From positions 1 to 64,000 of the forward strand of contig CAZOOV010000006.1 of assembly GCA_964581515.1 (NCBI GenBank): a stretch of DNA of 64,000 nt. The letters are read 5' to 3'. The stretch comes from JACJVV01 sp964581515. GTDB lineage: Archaea > Nanobdellota > Nanobdellia > Woesearchaeales > JACJVV01. The translations under genes and the position numbers were made by a program. Shown here piece after piece: positions 51,605 to 58,907 of this stretch (position 1 is its first letter; every line of letters begins with the position of its first letter). The notes beneath the pieces were generated by a model. That model was not told where the DNA came from, did not search any database, and saw nothing but the letters and a program-made list of their open reading frames with translations.

Positions 51605-53539
51605 ATGTCAAAAAAATCAAAATCTGCTAAATCTGCTAAATCAAATAAATCAACTAAGTCAAAAAAAGATGTTAAAGAAATTTCTACAGTAGAAAATATG
51701 ACACCTGGCTTTGATAAGCTTCCAAAGGATGCTCAAGACAAGCTTAAGAAGATAAAAGAAAAGCTTGACAAGTTCTCAAAACAAGTTGTTGAGAAATTCG
51801 ATAAGTATGTTACAGGTATTGCACTATTGCCTCCACCAAAAGGTCCACAGGAGCAGCATCCTACAATGCAGCAAGGCGATATTCCACAGCAACCTCAAGA
51901 AAAACCTGAAGAAAAACCAAATCCCGATGATATAAATGTCTTAGTATTGATTGATGATTCTGACAGTAAGAAAATGACTAAGATGGAGCTTAAGGATAAG
52001 CTCTCCACAATCATTGAACAGATGGCTAAAGATATTGACAAGAACCTTAAGACACAGACTGTTCTTTTAAGTGAAGTTTGGCAATCATGCTATGATGCAA
52101 AATATGATGTCCTGCAAGAGATTGCTATGGCAGCTCCAGTATATGATACAGGGATGCTTGCAGCTATCAAGATTTCAGAAGTTCATAAGTCAATGGTACT
52201 TAAGAAGTTTGAGAAATATATTGTAAGCTATGTTCTTGCAGGTTCATTAGTAAGAGGACAGGCAACAAAGACTTCAGATATTGATGTATTCATTGTAATT
52301 GATGATACTGACGTAAAGAAGATGACTCGTGCAGAATTGAAAGATAAGCTTAGAGCAATCATCTTAAGCATGGGATATGAGGCAGGTCAGATTACTGGTG
52401 TAAATAATAAGATTAACATCCAGGTATATATCTTGACTGACTTCTGGGACTCATTAAAAGAAGCAAACCCGATTATATTTACATTACTTCGTGACGGAGT
52501 ACCTTTCTATGACAGGGGAATCTTCATGCCATGGAAACAGCTTCTTAGGATGGGTAAGATCAAACCTTCAGCTGAAGCAATTGACATGTTCATGAGTTCT
52601 GGTGAGCAGATGCTTAAACGTGTTGAGTTGAAGATAAAAGAGATAGGTATGGAAGATATCTATTATGCTATTTTGACTCCTTCACAAGCAGCACTTATGA
52701 TGTATGGTATAGCACCACCTGCTCCTAGGGAAACAGCACATCTTATTGAAGAGATCTTTGTCAAGAAAGAGAAACTTCTTGAGAAAAAATGGGTTGATAT
52801 TTTAGATACAAATATCCAGGTAAGAAAAGAGCTTGAACATGGAACAAAAAAGGAATTATCAGGCGCAGAAGTAGACAAACTGCTCAAAGATGCTATTGAT
52901 TATCTTAAAAGGATAAATGAATTGTTCACTCAGATTGAAAAGACAAAGGAAGAAGGAGACGTTCTCCATATATACGAGACCATTGTCACTATCGTGAGAG
53001 ACGCATTAAAGCTTGAGGGTGTCGGCAAAGTCAAAAAAGATGATATCCTGAAATGTTTTGAGGATCATCTGATTGCTCAAGGTAAGATACCTGAGAAATA
53101 CAAGCGTATGCTTGAAGATATAATCAAAGCAAAGAAAGACTTTGATGCTAAAAAGCTTTCAAAGCATGATGTGGAAAAAGCAAAGAAAGATTCACGTGAT
53201 TTGATCAAGTTCGTAATAGAATATATACAAAGAAAGAAAGGCAGAGAACTTGAAAGAGCAAAACTTCGTGTAAGGCATGGGGAGAAGTTTGGTGAAGTAA
53301 TCATGCTTGATAAGATTGCTTACATAATCCATGATATTAATAATCAAGAACAAAGCATATCAAAAGCAGACATAACAGAACAAGGCGGTCTGACCAATAT
53401 AACTAAATCTTCTTTAGAAGATATGGAGAAGCATATTGCAAAGATCGAGATTCCTTCAAGAGTATTCTTGAAAGAACGTGTCTTTGAAGATATGAAAAAC
53501 ATCTTCGGAAAAGATGTTGAGATCTTGGTCAATTATTAA
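51605..53539 (+). CDS. Doubled nucleotidyltransferase-fold protein
   Basis: 644 residues. A Lys/Ser-rich start (KSKSAKSAKSNKSTKSK) and a Pro/Gln linker precede two related segments. The second (about residues 200-300) has a complete Pol-beta-type nucleotidyltransferase site: LAGSLVRGQATKTSDIDVFI. The first (about 115-195) aligns with it (VLVLIDDSDSKKMTKMELKD against VFIVIDDTDVKKMTRAELKD) but lacks the GS motif and has DIN for DID, so it is a degenerate copy. The C-terminal 330 residues are helical, resembling HEPN-like or other helical partners of such enzymes. Proteins of this fold transfer AMP or other nucleotides; the target is unknown. SD-like GAGGTAAT precedes the ATG. Confidence 0.82.
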   Translation: MSKKSKSAKSAKSNKSTKSKKDVKEISTVENMTPGFDKLPKDAQDKLKKIKEKLDKFSKQVVEKFDKYVTGIALLPPPKGPQEQHPTMQQGDIPQQPQEKPEEKPNPDDINVLVLIDDSDSKKMTKMELKDKLSTIIEQMAKDIDKNLKTQTVLLSEVWQSCYDAKYDVLQEIAMAAPVYDTGMLAAIKISEVHKSMVLKKFEKYIVSYVLAGSLVRGQATKTSDIDVFIVIDDTDVKKMTRAELKDKLRAIILSMGYEAGQITGVNNKINIQVYILTDFWDSLKEANPIIFTLLRDGVPFYDRGIFMPWKQLLRMGKIKPSAEAIDMFMSSGEQMLKRVELKIKEIGMEDIYYAILTPSQAALMMYGIAPPAPRETAHLIEEIFVKKEKLLEKKWVDILDTNIQVRKELEHGTKKELSGAEVDKLLKDAIDYLKRINELFTQIEKTKEEGDVLHIYETIVTIVRDALKLEGVGKVKKDDILKCFEDHLIAQGKIPEKYKRMLEDIIKAKKDFDAKKLSKHDVEKAKKDSRDLIKFVIEYIQRKKGRELERAKLRVRHGEKFGEVIMLDKIAYIIHDINNQEQSISKADITEQGGLTNITKSSLEDMEKHIAKIEIPSRVFLKERVFEDMKNIFGKDVEILVNY

Positions 53540-53875
53540 TTTTAATTTTTTATTCTTTTAATTATTAATTTTTTTACTTTTTATTCTTCTAATTTTTTAT
53601 TCTTCTTACTTTTTATTCTTCCTACTTTTCTTATTTCTTATTCTTCTTCTCCTATTTCTTCTCCAATTTTTCTCTCTCTCTTTCTCTCTTTCTCTCTTTC
53701 TCTTTCTCTCTCTCTCTCCCTCTCTTTCTCTCTCTCTCTTTCTCCTCCCTTATTTTTTGTAGTCATTTTTAAGTAGGCAATAGCAAAAAGTTTATAAACA
53801 GTATCTCAACTAATTATATTGGTAAGGTGTTCTTGGGTAATTTATTAAGTTAGTTTGGAAGCCAGTTAGATTACA
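53540..53875. other. Terminator-rich, pyrimidine-rich intergenic region
   Basis: 336 bases without a gene. Five copies of a TTTTTATTCTTCT-like unit (53546-53645) form serial T-run terminators for the nucleotidyltransferase gene; a TC microsatellite follows (53670-53751); then a TATA element GTTTATAAAC (53790-53799) drives the GT4 gene with a leader of roughly 50 bases that has no clear Shine-Dalgarno next to the ATG. Confidence 0.7.
53670..53751. repeat. Long (TC)n/(TTTCTC)n microsatellite
   Basis: About 80 bases consisting almost only of TC, TTTC and CTCC units. The pyrimidine strand is the coding strand of both flanking genes. Such tracts can form triplex (H-) DNA and are prone to slippage. 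A shorter relative is at 25337-25369. Confidence 0.9.
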
Positions 53876-55222
53876 ATGTTAGAAGGAAAAAAAGTATTAT
53901 TATCGGCGTGGGGAACACAGGGGGGAGCAGACGATGTAGTCTCTTCGCTCATTAATGGTTTTAGGCAAAGAGGTATTGAGAGTGATCTTCTTTATCATTC
54001 TCCTGGATTTGATAAAAGGCAGTTTACTAAACCATATATCGGACGATTCTTATTGTCAGCATTTAAATTATTGAAGCGTTATGGTTATCAAAGATTTATA
54101 GAGCAAGGTTCTGTGAGGTTTATGCCAGGTGGTTCTGGAGAAGAACAGAAATTCAGATGGAACCAATTCATAAGAAACACTAATTGGCAGGATTATGCAG
54201 TTATTGATTTTCATTCCTGTACTTTTGCTTCTACAGAATTGGATACATTAAAGGAAGCTGCATCTAATATACCTTTGGTAGCTCATGTGCACGGTGTTAA
54301 TTCTCATGCAGCTTTAATTGAGGACAAAGACAAGCTTCTTAAAGAATTTCCAGTATCTAAACTACAGACTGTTCCTGAGCATGTAAAAAAACAACTCAGA
54401 GACAAATATAATCCTTTATGTTCTGCAAGATATCAAGAAAATCTCTTAGATGCTGCAGACAAATTAACGTTCTTAACAAGATTCACTCATGATATCACTA
54501 GTTTCTGGTATCCTAAGTTGGGTGATGATGATAGGGTTAAGTTCATACCTAATGGTTCAGATTTTCATAAGCATGCAGATGATCCTTCTGTAGAAAGAAG
54601 AGCTACTGAAATAAGGCATACTATCGGAAATGATGCAAAAATAATAATGTATTCTGGAAGGATAGTTCCTCCTAAAGGCGCTTCAGATCTTGCAATGGCA
54701 TTTGATAAGATAAAAGAAGTGCATCCTGATGTGAAACTTCTTTTATCAGGAAGATATGATCCCACATACAAAATGCCTGATTCTTCAAATAATGATGGCA
54801 GTGCAGCAGTATATCATTATATCCGTCCTGAATTTCATGATGACATAATCTATATGGGCTGGGCTAGCAATAAAAAAGAACTGGCAGCAAGACTTAAGGC
54901 AGCAGATGTCCTTGCTCTTCCGAGTTATCATGAAACCTTTAGCATAGCTGCTTTAGAAAGTATGTTTATGGGTACCCCTGTAGTTTTGGGTGATGTTGAC
55001 GGAAGCAGTGAAGTTTATGTAAAACCACAGCTTGCATATGGTGTGACTCCTGGAGACATTGATGAGATGGTATCTCATTTTAATGATATATTTAATAATC
55101 CAGGTAGGGCGCAAAGGGATGCAAGAGTCGTTAAGGATACAGTCAATGAAAGATATTCATTAAGCAGTGTAATAAACAAAACAATTGGATTATATGAGAG
55201 TGCAATCCAAGAGAAAAGATAA
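53876..55222 (+). CDS. Glycosyltransferase family 4
   Basis: 448 residues with the GT-B fold. The N-terminal domain opens with VLLSAWGTQGGADDVVSSLI; the C-terminal domain has MYSGRIVPPKGASDLAMAF and the GT4 donor-site signature ETFSIAALESMFMGTPVV with the E-x7-E pair. It should transfer a sugar from a nucleotide-activated donor with retention of configuration. No signal or membrane helix, so it works at the cytoplasmic face. GDP-mannose from manC/manB 5 kb upstream is one possible donor (inference). Monocistronic, with its own TATA. Confidence 0.93.
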   Translation: MLEGKKVLLSAWGTQGGADDVVSSLINGFRQRGIESDLLYHSPGFDKRQFTKPYIGRFLLSAFKLLKRYGYQRFIEQGSVRFMPGGSGEEQKFRWNQFIRNTNWQDYAVIDFHSCTFASTELDTLKEAASNIPLVAHVHGVNSHAALIEDKDKLLKEFPVSKLQTVPEHVKKQLRDKYNPLCSARYQENLLDAADKLTFLTRFTHDITSFWYPKLGDDDRVKFIPNGSDFHKHADDPSVERRATEIRHTIGNDAKIIMYSGRIVPPKGASDLAMAFDKIKEVHPDVKLLLSGRYDPTYKMPDSSNNDGSAAVYHYIRPEFHDDIIYMGWASNKKELAARLKAADVLALPSYHETFSIAALESMFMGTPVVLGDVDGSSEVYVKPQLAYGVTPGDIDEMVSHFNDIFNNPGRAQRDARVVKDTVNERYSLSSVINKTIGLYESAIQEKR

Positions 55223-55302
55223 GGTATTGAAGAGAAGAGGCAAGGTATTGTTAGTATCTCATAAATCTATAAAACATAAAATCTATAAAATTATTTATTC
55301 TT

Positions 55303-56313
55303 TTATTTCTTGATTAAATTTTTTATTTTGTCAAAGAATGTTTTATTTTTCACATTTATGTTATCTTTTATTATACTATATATTTTTCCGCTATCTCTTA
55401 ATCTTTTGTAGTTCTCTATACATTCAACACACGTGAATAATCCTTCATGCTCTTTTCCTCTTTTTTCCAGGAAATTTTTCATGATTTTTTTATATTGCTC
55501 AACATTTTCATCATCTAATACTTTTGTAAGTTTGTCTTTTACATTTCCCATTGCAAATGATGAATCATGCAAGAAGCAGCAGGGTATTATGTTTCCATCT
55601 GGAAATACATTTATTTCAAAATTGCTTTTTCGAAACATTGGACAATCATCTCCATATGAACACACCACTGGTTTTATTCTTCCTTCATATTTTTCAGAAA
55701 GTTTCTTTGCCAATTCGATATATTTCTTAATGATTTTTTGATTTGAAAGATTATTTTTTTCAGCATTGTTGAGTATTACGGGTCTATCTATTCTGACTTC
55801 ATTGATATTTAATTCATTGATGAGGAAATCGGCAGTCTTTTCATATGTATCAATGTTGTACTCTGTTATTATAGAAATGACTCCCATATACTTATTTGGG
55901 TCGGATTGTCTAATTAGTTTGATAAAGTTAATGGAGTTCTTATACGCATCTTTTCCTCTTGAAAGATCATTTATTTTTTCATCATGCGAATCTAATGAAG
56001 TCCATGGATAAACAGTTTTATAACTTAATATTTTCTCAGCTTTCTCTTTATTTATATTATAACCATTGCTTATGAGGCCAATTGATAATCCTAATGAAGT
56101 GATATACTCTAGGATTCTAAAGAAGTCAGGATGCAAGCTAGGTTCTCCTCCTGTTATCGTAACACTTAATATGCCTAATTTTTTTGCTTCTTTGACTATC
56201 TTAATTATGTCTTTCAAAGGAAGATGTTGCAGTTTTTTATCATACAAGCAATATTTGCATGTAGAATTACACACATTTGTTATTATAAGCGATATTTTTT
56301 TTGGCTGATACAT
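55303..56313 (-). CDS. Radical SAM/SPASM-like protein
   Basis: 336 residues. The cluster motif CNSTCKYC (TNVCNSTCKYCLYDKK) and the SAM-site TITGGEPSLHP are standard. The C-terminal part has further cysteines (VCSYGDDCPMF, IIPCCFLHDS, TCVECIENYK), arranged like a SPASM/twitch auxiliary-cluster domain. Such enzymes often modify peptides or proteins, or act in cofactor and sugar chemistry. It begins 1 base after the stop of the upstream GT2 gene, so the two belong to one transcript. The substrate might be a glycan or the Cys-rich tail of the GT2 protein; neither can be shown. Confidence 0.9.
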   Translation of the reverse strand: MYQPKKISLIITNVCNSTCKYCLYDKKLQHLPLKDIIKIVKEAKKLGILSVTITGGEPSLHPDFFRILEYITSLGLSIGLISNGYNINKEKAEKILSYKTVYPWTSLDSHDEKINDLSRGKDAYKNSINFIKLIRQSDPNKYMGVISIITEYNIDTYEKTADFLINELNINEVRIDRPVILNNAEKNNLSNQKIIKKYIELAKKLSEKYEGRIKPVVCSYGDDCPMFRKSNFEINVFPDGNIIPCCFLHDSSFAMGNVKDKLTKVLDDENVEQYKKIMKNFLEKRGKEHEGLFTCVECIENYKRLRDSGKIYSIIKDNINVKNKTFFDKIKNLIKK

Positions 56314-56314
56314 C

Positions 56315-57094
56315 CTATAAACCTCTCATCAAATCTGGGATTTTACAATCATTTATCTGATTACAATCTGCACATCCTTTTTTCTGTATTATGCTACTGG
56401 AATTATTATCATGTTTCCTATAGTGATAAAGGGATTTATCCAATCTCATTATTTTTTTGTTTTTTGATGCGAACATCAACAATAATTCGCAATCTGTGCA
56501 CGTGTCATGTTTCTCATTGAAGCCACCAAGCCTTATTGCTTCATCTTTTCTATAAAGTACCATATGTGAAAAGTTTGGTTTTGTCTTGAATGTTTTTTTT
56601 GTAGGTTCTCTACTGTCATATCTTCCAATTATTTTTAATTTAGAATCGCATATATAAAAATTAGAATAGACAAGATCAACTTTATTTCTGTTTAAGAATA
56701 TATTAAATTCTGATAATGCATTCTTCTCTAATTTATCATCGCTATCTATATGTCCAATATATTTTCCTTTTGATAATTTTAATGCAATGTTTCTTGATTT
56801 TGGGATTCCTAGATTCTTTTCATTTCTATGATATTTTATTCTTTTATCTTGTAATGCATATCTCTTAGAAATATCGCTTGTTTTATCTGTTGATCCATCA
56901 TCGATAATTACGAGTTCCCATCTTTTATGTGTTTGATTTATTACAGATTGTATAGCCTCACTGATGAATCTTTCATTATTATATGTAGGCATCATTAATG
57001 AAATGAAATTATTTTTTTTTGAAAATATTTTATTTATGAATGATTTTATGGTTTTATTTCCTATTTCAGAATTTTTCTTTCTCTCGTCCATCAT
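56315..57094 (-). CDS. Glycosyltransferase family 2 with Cys-rich C-terminus
   Basis: 259 residues. The GT-A fold is obvious: SLMMPTYNNERFISEAIQSV, the nucleotide site VIIDDGSTDKT, and GHIDSDDKLEKNAL with the metal-binding D-S-D. Expected to add a sugar with inversion. The C-terminal 20 residues (KGCADCNQINDCKIPDLM) contain three cysteines not usual for the family and might bind metal or be a modification site. First gene of a two-gene unit with the radical SAM gene. Two ATGs (57094 and 57091) are both possible. Confidence 0.92.
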   Translation of the reverse strand: MMDERKKNSEIGNKTIKSFINKIFSKKNNFISLMMPTYNNERFISEAIQSVINQTHKRWELVIIDDGSTDKTSDISKRYALQDKRIKYHRNEKNLGIPKSRNIALKLSKGKYIGHIDSDDKLEKNALSEFNIFLNRNKVDLVYSNFYICDSKLKIIGRYDSREPTKKTFKTKPNFSHMVLYRKDEAIRLGGFNEKHDTCTDCELLLMFASKNKKIMRLDKSLYHYRKHDNNSSSIIQKKGCADCNQINDCKIPDLMRGL

Positions 57095-57267
57095 TTTATG
57101 ATTTTATTTGATTTATTTAAATTATTTGTTATCATTATTTTAAGAACTTATTTTTTCTTTTTCAAAACTTCTTCTCCGAATATAAAAAAGCAAAACCTTT
57201 ATATATGTCTAAGTCAAAAAAACAGCATAAGTTATGTTTTTACATAAAAGATGAGGTGAACAATAAC

Positions 57268-57429
57268 ATGGCCGCAAAAAAGAAAGCAGTGAAGAGAAAA
57301 GCTAAGAAGAAAGCTGCTAAGAGAAAACCAGCTAAGAAAAAAGCTAAGAAAAAAGCTGCAAAGAAAAAGCCTGCAAAACGAAAGAAAGTAGCTAAGAAAA
57401 AAGCTAAAAAGAAAAAGAAAAGAAGATAA
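57268..57429 (+). CDS. Lys/Ala-rich histone H1-like basic protein
   Basis: 53 residues from the ATG at 57268, which follows GATGAGGTGA; a longer frame from 57205 would start on top of the TATA (CTTTATATATG), so the short form is preferred. Nearly all residues are K, A, R or P in repeats such as KKKAKKKAAKKKPAK, like the C-terminal tail of histone H1 and bacterial HC1/H1-like DNA-binding proteins. It is probably disordered and coats or condenses nucleic acid. Monocistronic, with a T-run terminator after it. Confidence 0.8.
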   Translation: MAAKKKAVKRKAKKKAAKRKPAKKKAKKKAAKKKPAKRKKVAKKKAKKKKKRR

Positions 57430-57522
57430 ATTCGTTTTGTTTTTTATTTTTTTGTTACTCTATTGCAACTATGACATTAGTTGCAATAATGTAAAATTTC
57501 TTGTCTTTTCTCAGGTGATACG

Positions 57523-58062
57523 TTGGAAGTTGAAAATTTTATAAAAGCATTTGAATCAACCGGGAAATTTCTTTTCTCTCTCTTTGAAGATGTAAATTCT
57601 ATGTATGCAGCGACATTTCTATTGACTTTACTTTTGTTATATGCCCTAATTCTTGCATTAATTGGAAGATCACCTGGTTTTGGTGATGGTAAGAAGGCAA
57701 ATAAGTATGGTAAAGCATTAGCATTCGTAATTGCACTTACTAGTACGTTTTCTATGTTTAGATTAGGTGCAGATAGAACTGCTCAAGAGATTGTAGTTAG
57801 AACTCTAACTACTTATGGGATATTTGCAGGAGCAGTACTTGCATTTTTATTTTTTGCAATATTATATTTTGGTCTTGGCAATAAAGAAGAAGGAAGATGG
57901 CATCTTGCCATAATAGGTTCAGGTCTTGCCATGGCTGTTGTAGGTTTTATAGTCTCACTAGGGATGGTGCAGGCTTTAGGTTGGCTTATAGGGATTATTG
58001 GGTTAATTTTATATATTAGTAGTGCCGGATTATTAAGTGAAGTAACAGACAAGAAAGACTGA
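57523..58062 (+). CDS. Four-helix membrane protein A
   Basis: 179 residues starting at a TTG: the Shine-Dalgarno AGGTGAT ends 3 bases before it and the first in-frame ATG (codon 27) would delete the N-terminal segment. About four membrane helices. The residues KKANKYGKALAFVIAL, IFAGAVLAFLFFAILYFG, GRWHLAIIGSGLAMAVVG and QALGWLIGIIGLIL align with the neighbouring gene, so the two are paralogues. The 2-base gap to the next gene shows co-transcription. Function unknown; a membrane platform for the large proteins downstream is possible. Confidence 0.75.
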   Translation: MEVENFIKAFESTGKFLFSLFEDVNSMYAATFLLTLLLLYALILALIGRSPGFGDGKKANKYGKALAFVIALTSTFSMFRLGADRTAQEIVVRTLTTYGIFAGAVLAFLFFAILYFGLGNKEEGRWHLAIIGSGLAMAVVGFIVSLGMVQALGWLIGIIGLILYISSAGLLSEVTDKKD

Positions 58063-58064
58063 CA

Positions 58065-58847
58065 ATGGAATTCAGTAGATGGATGAGAAACGTAGTGTAC
58101 GGACTAGTTTTATCTATCTTTGTTCCTATCGTTTATGCTGCTCCTCAAATTAGTGATTTTACAAATGTATTTAAGATAGGTGGACAATTCTTAGAACAGC
58201 TTTTTCAAAGTGAATATGGTCTTTTTGCAATCACAGTAATTCTTGCAACAATGATGTTTTACAACATATTTGTTCCTCTTATATCAAAGATTCCTGTCTT
58301 TAAAGGTGGCGATAAAGGTGGCCCTGCTAATAAATATGGCAAGGTAGTTTCACTCTGTATGGCTATCATGGCTTCATTAGGTATATTTGGAGTTATAATA
58401 CTTAATGGTGGGTCACAAGGTGTAAGAGGTGCGCTTAATAGTTGGCTTGGTCCATTTGCAACACTCGCTGGAATAGTTATGGCTCTTTTATTCTTCGGTC
58501 TTATTTATTTTGGTTTTAAAGATGCTGATGAAAGTGACAGATGGAAGCGTGCACTTTGGGGTGCAGGACTTTGTATGGTCTTTATTGGTATGCTTCTGGC
58601 AAAACCTTTCCTTCATTCACTAGGTTGGCTTATAGTTTTCATACTGCTTATGATGTTTCTTTTCAAAGGAAAAGGAGATGGTGGTGGCAAAGGCAAAGAT
58701 AAAGATAAGGATAAAGATAAAGACGGCGACGATAAAGATGGTGATGATAAAGATAAAGACGATGATGATCATGATGATAATGATTGGTATCCTGAGATCA
58801 CTTTAGGTGATACAAATCCTGCAAAAGGAGTAGTTCATGATAAATAA
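58065..58847 (+). CDS. Four/five-helix membrane protein B with acidic KD-repeat tail
   Basis: 260 residues. An N-terminal hydrophobic segment resembling a signal peptide (YGLVLSIFVPIVYAAPQ) precedes the core shared with protein A: PANKYGKVVSLCMAI, TLAGIVMALLFFGLIYFG, DRWKRALWGAGLCMVFIG and HSLGWLIVFILLM. After the last helix comes a cytoplasmic or exposed tail of Gly/Lys/Asp repeats (KGKDKDKDKDKDGDDKDG and similar, about residues 205-245), likely disordered and cation-binding. Ends with a short structured-looking segment. It is co-transcribed with A and lies upstream of the two TTP-linker proteins. Confidence 0.75.
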   Translation: MEFSRWMRNVVYGLVLSIFVPIVYAAPQISDFTNVFKIGGQFLEQLFQSEYGLFAITVILATMMFYNIFVPLISKIPVFKGGDKGGPANKYGKVVSLCMAIMASLGIFGVIILNGGSQGVRGALNSWLGPFATLAGIVMALLFFGLIYFGFKDADESDRWKRALWGAGLCMVFIGMLLAKPFLHSLGWLIVFILLMMFLFKGKGDGGGKGKDKDKDKDKDGDDKDGDDKDKDDDDHDDNDWYPEITLGDTNPAKGVVHDK

Positions 58848-58907
58848 ATGAAATAAGAAATGCAATCAAATAAAATAAACAATAAAATAATAATACGATA
58901 AATAAAA

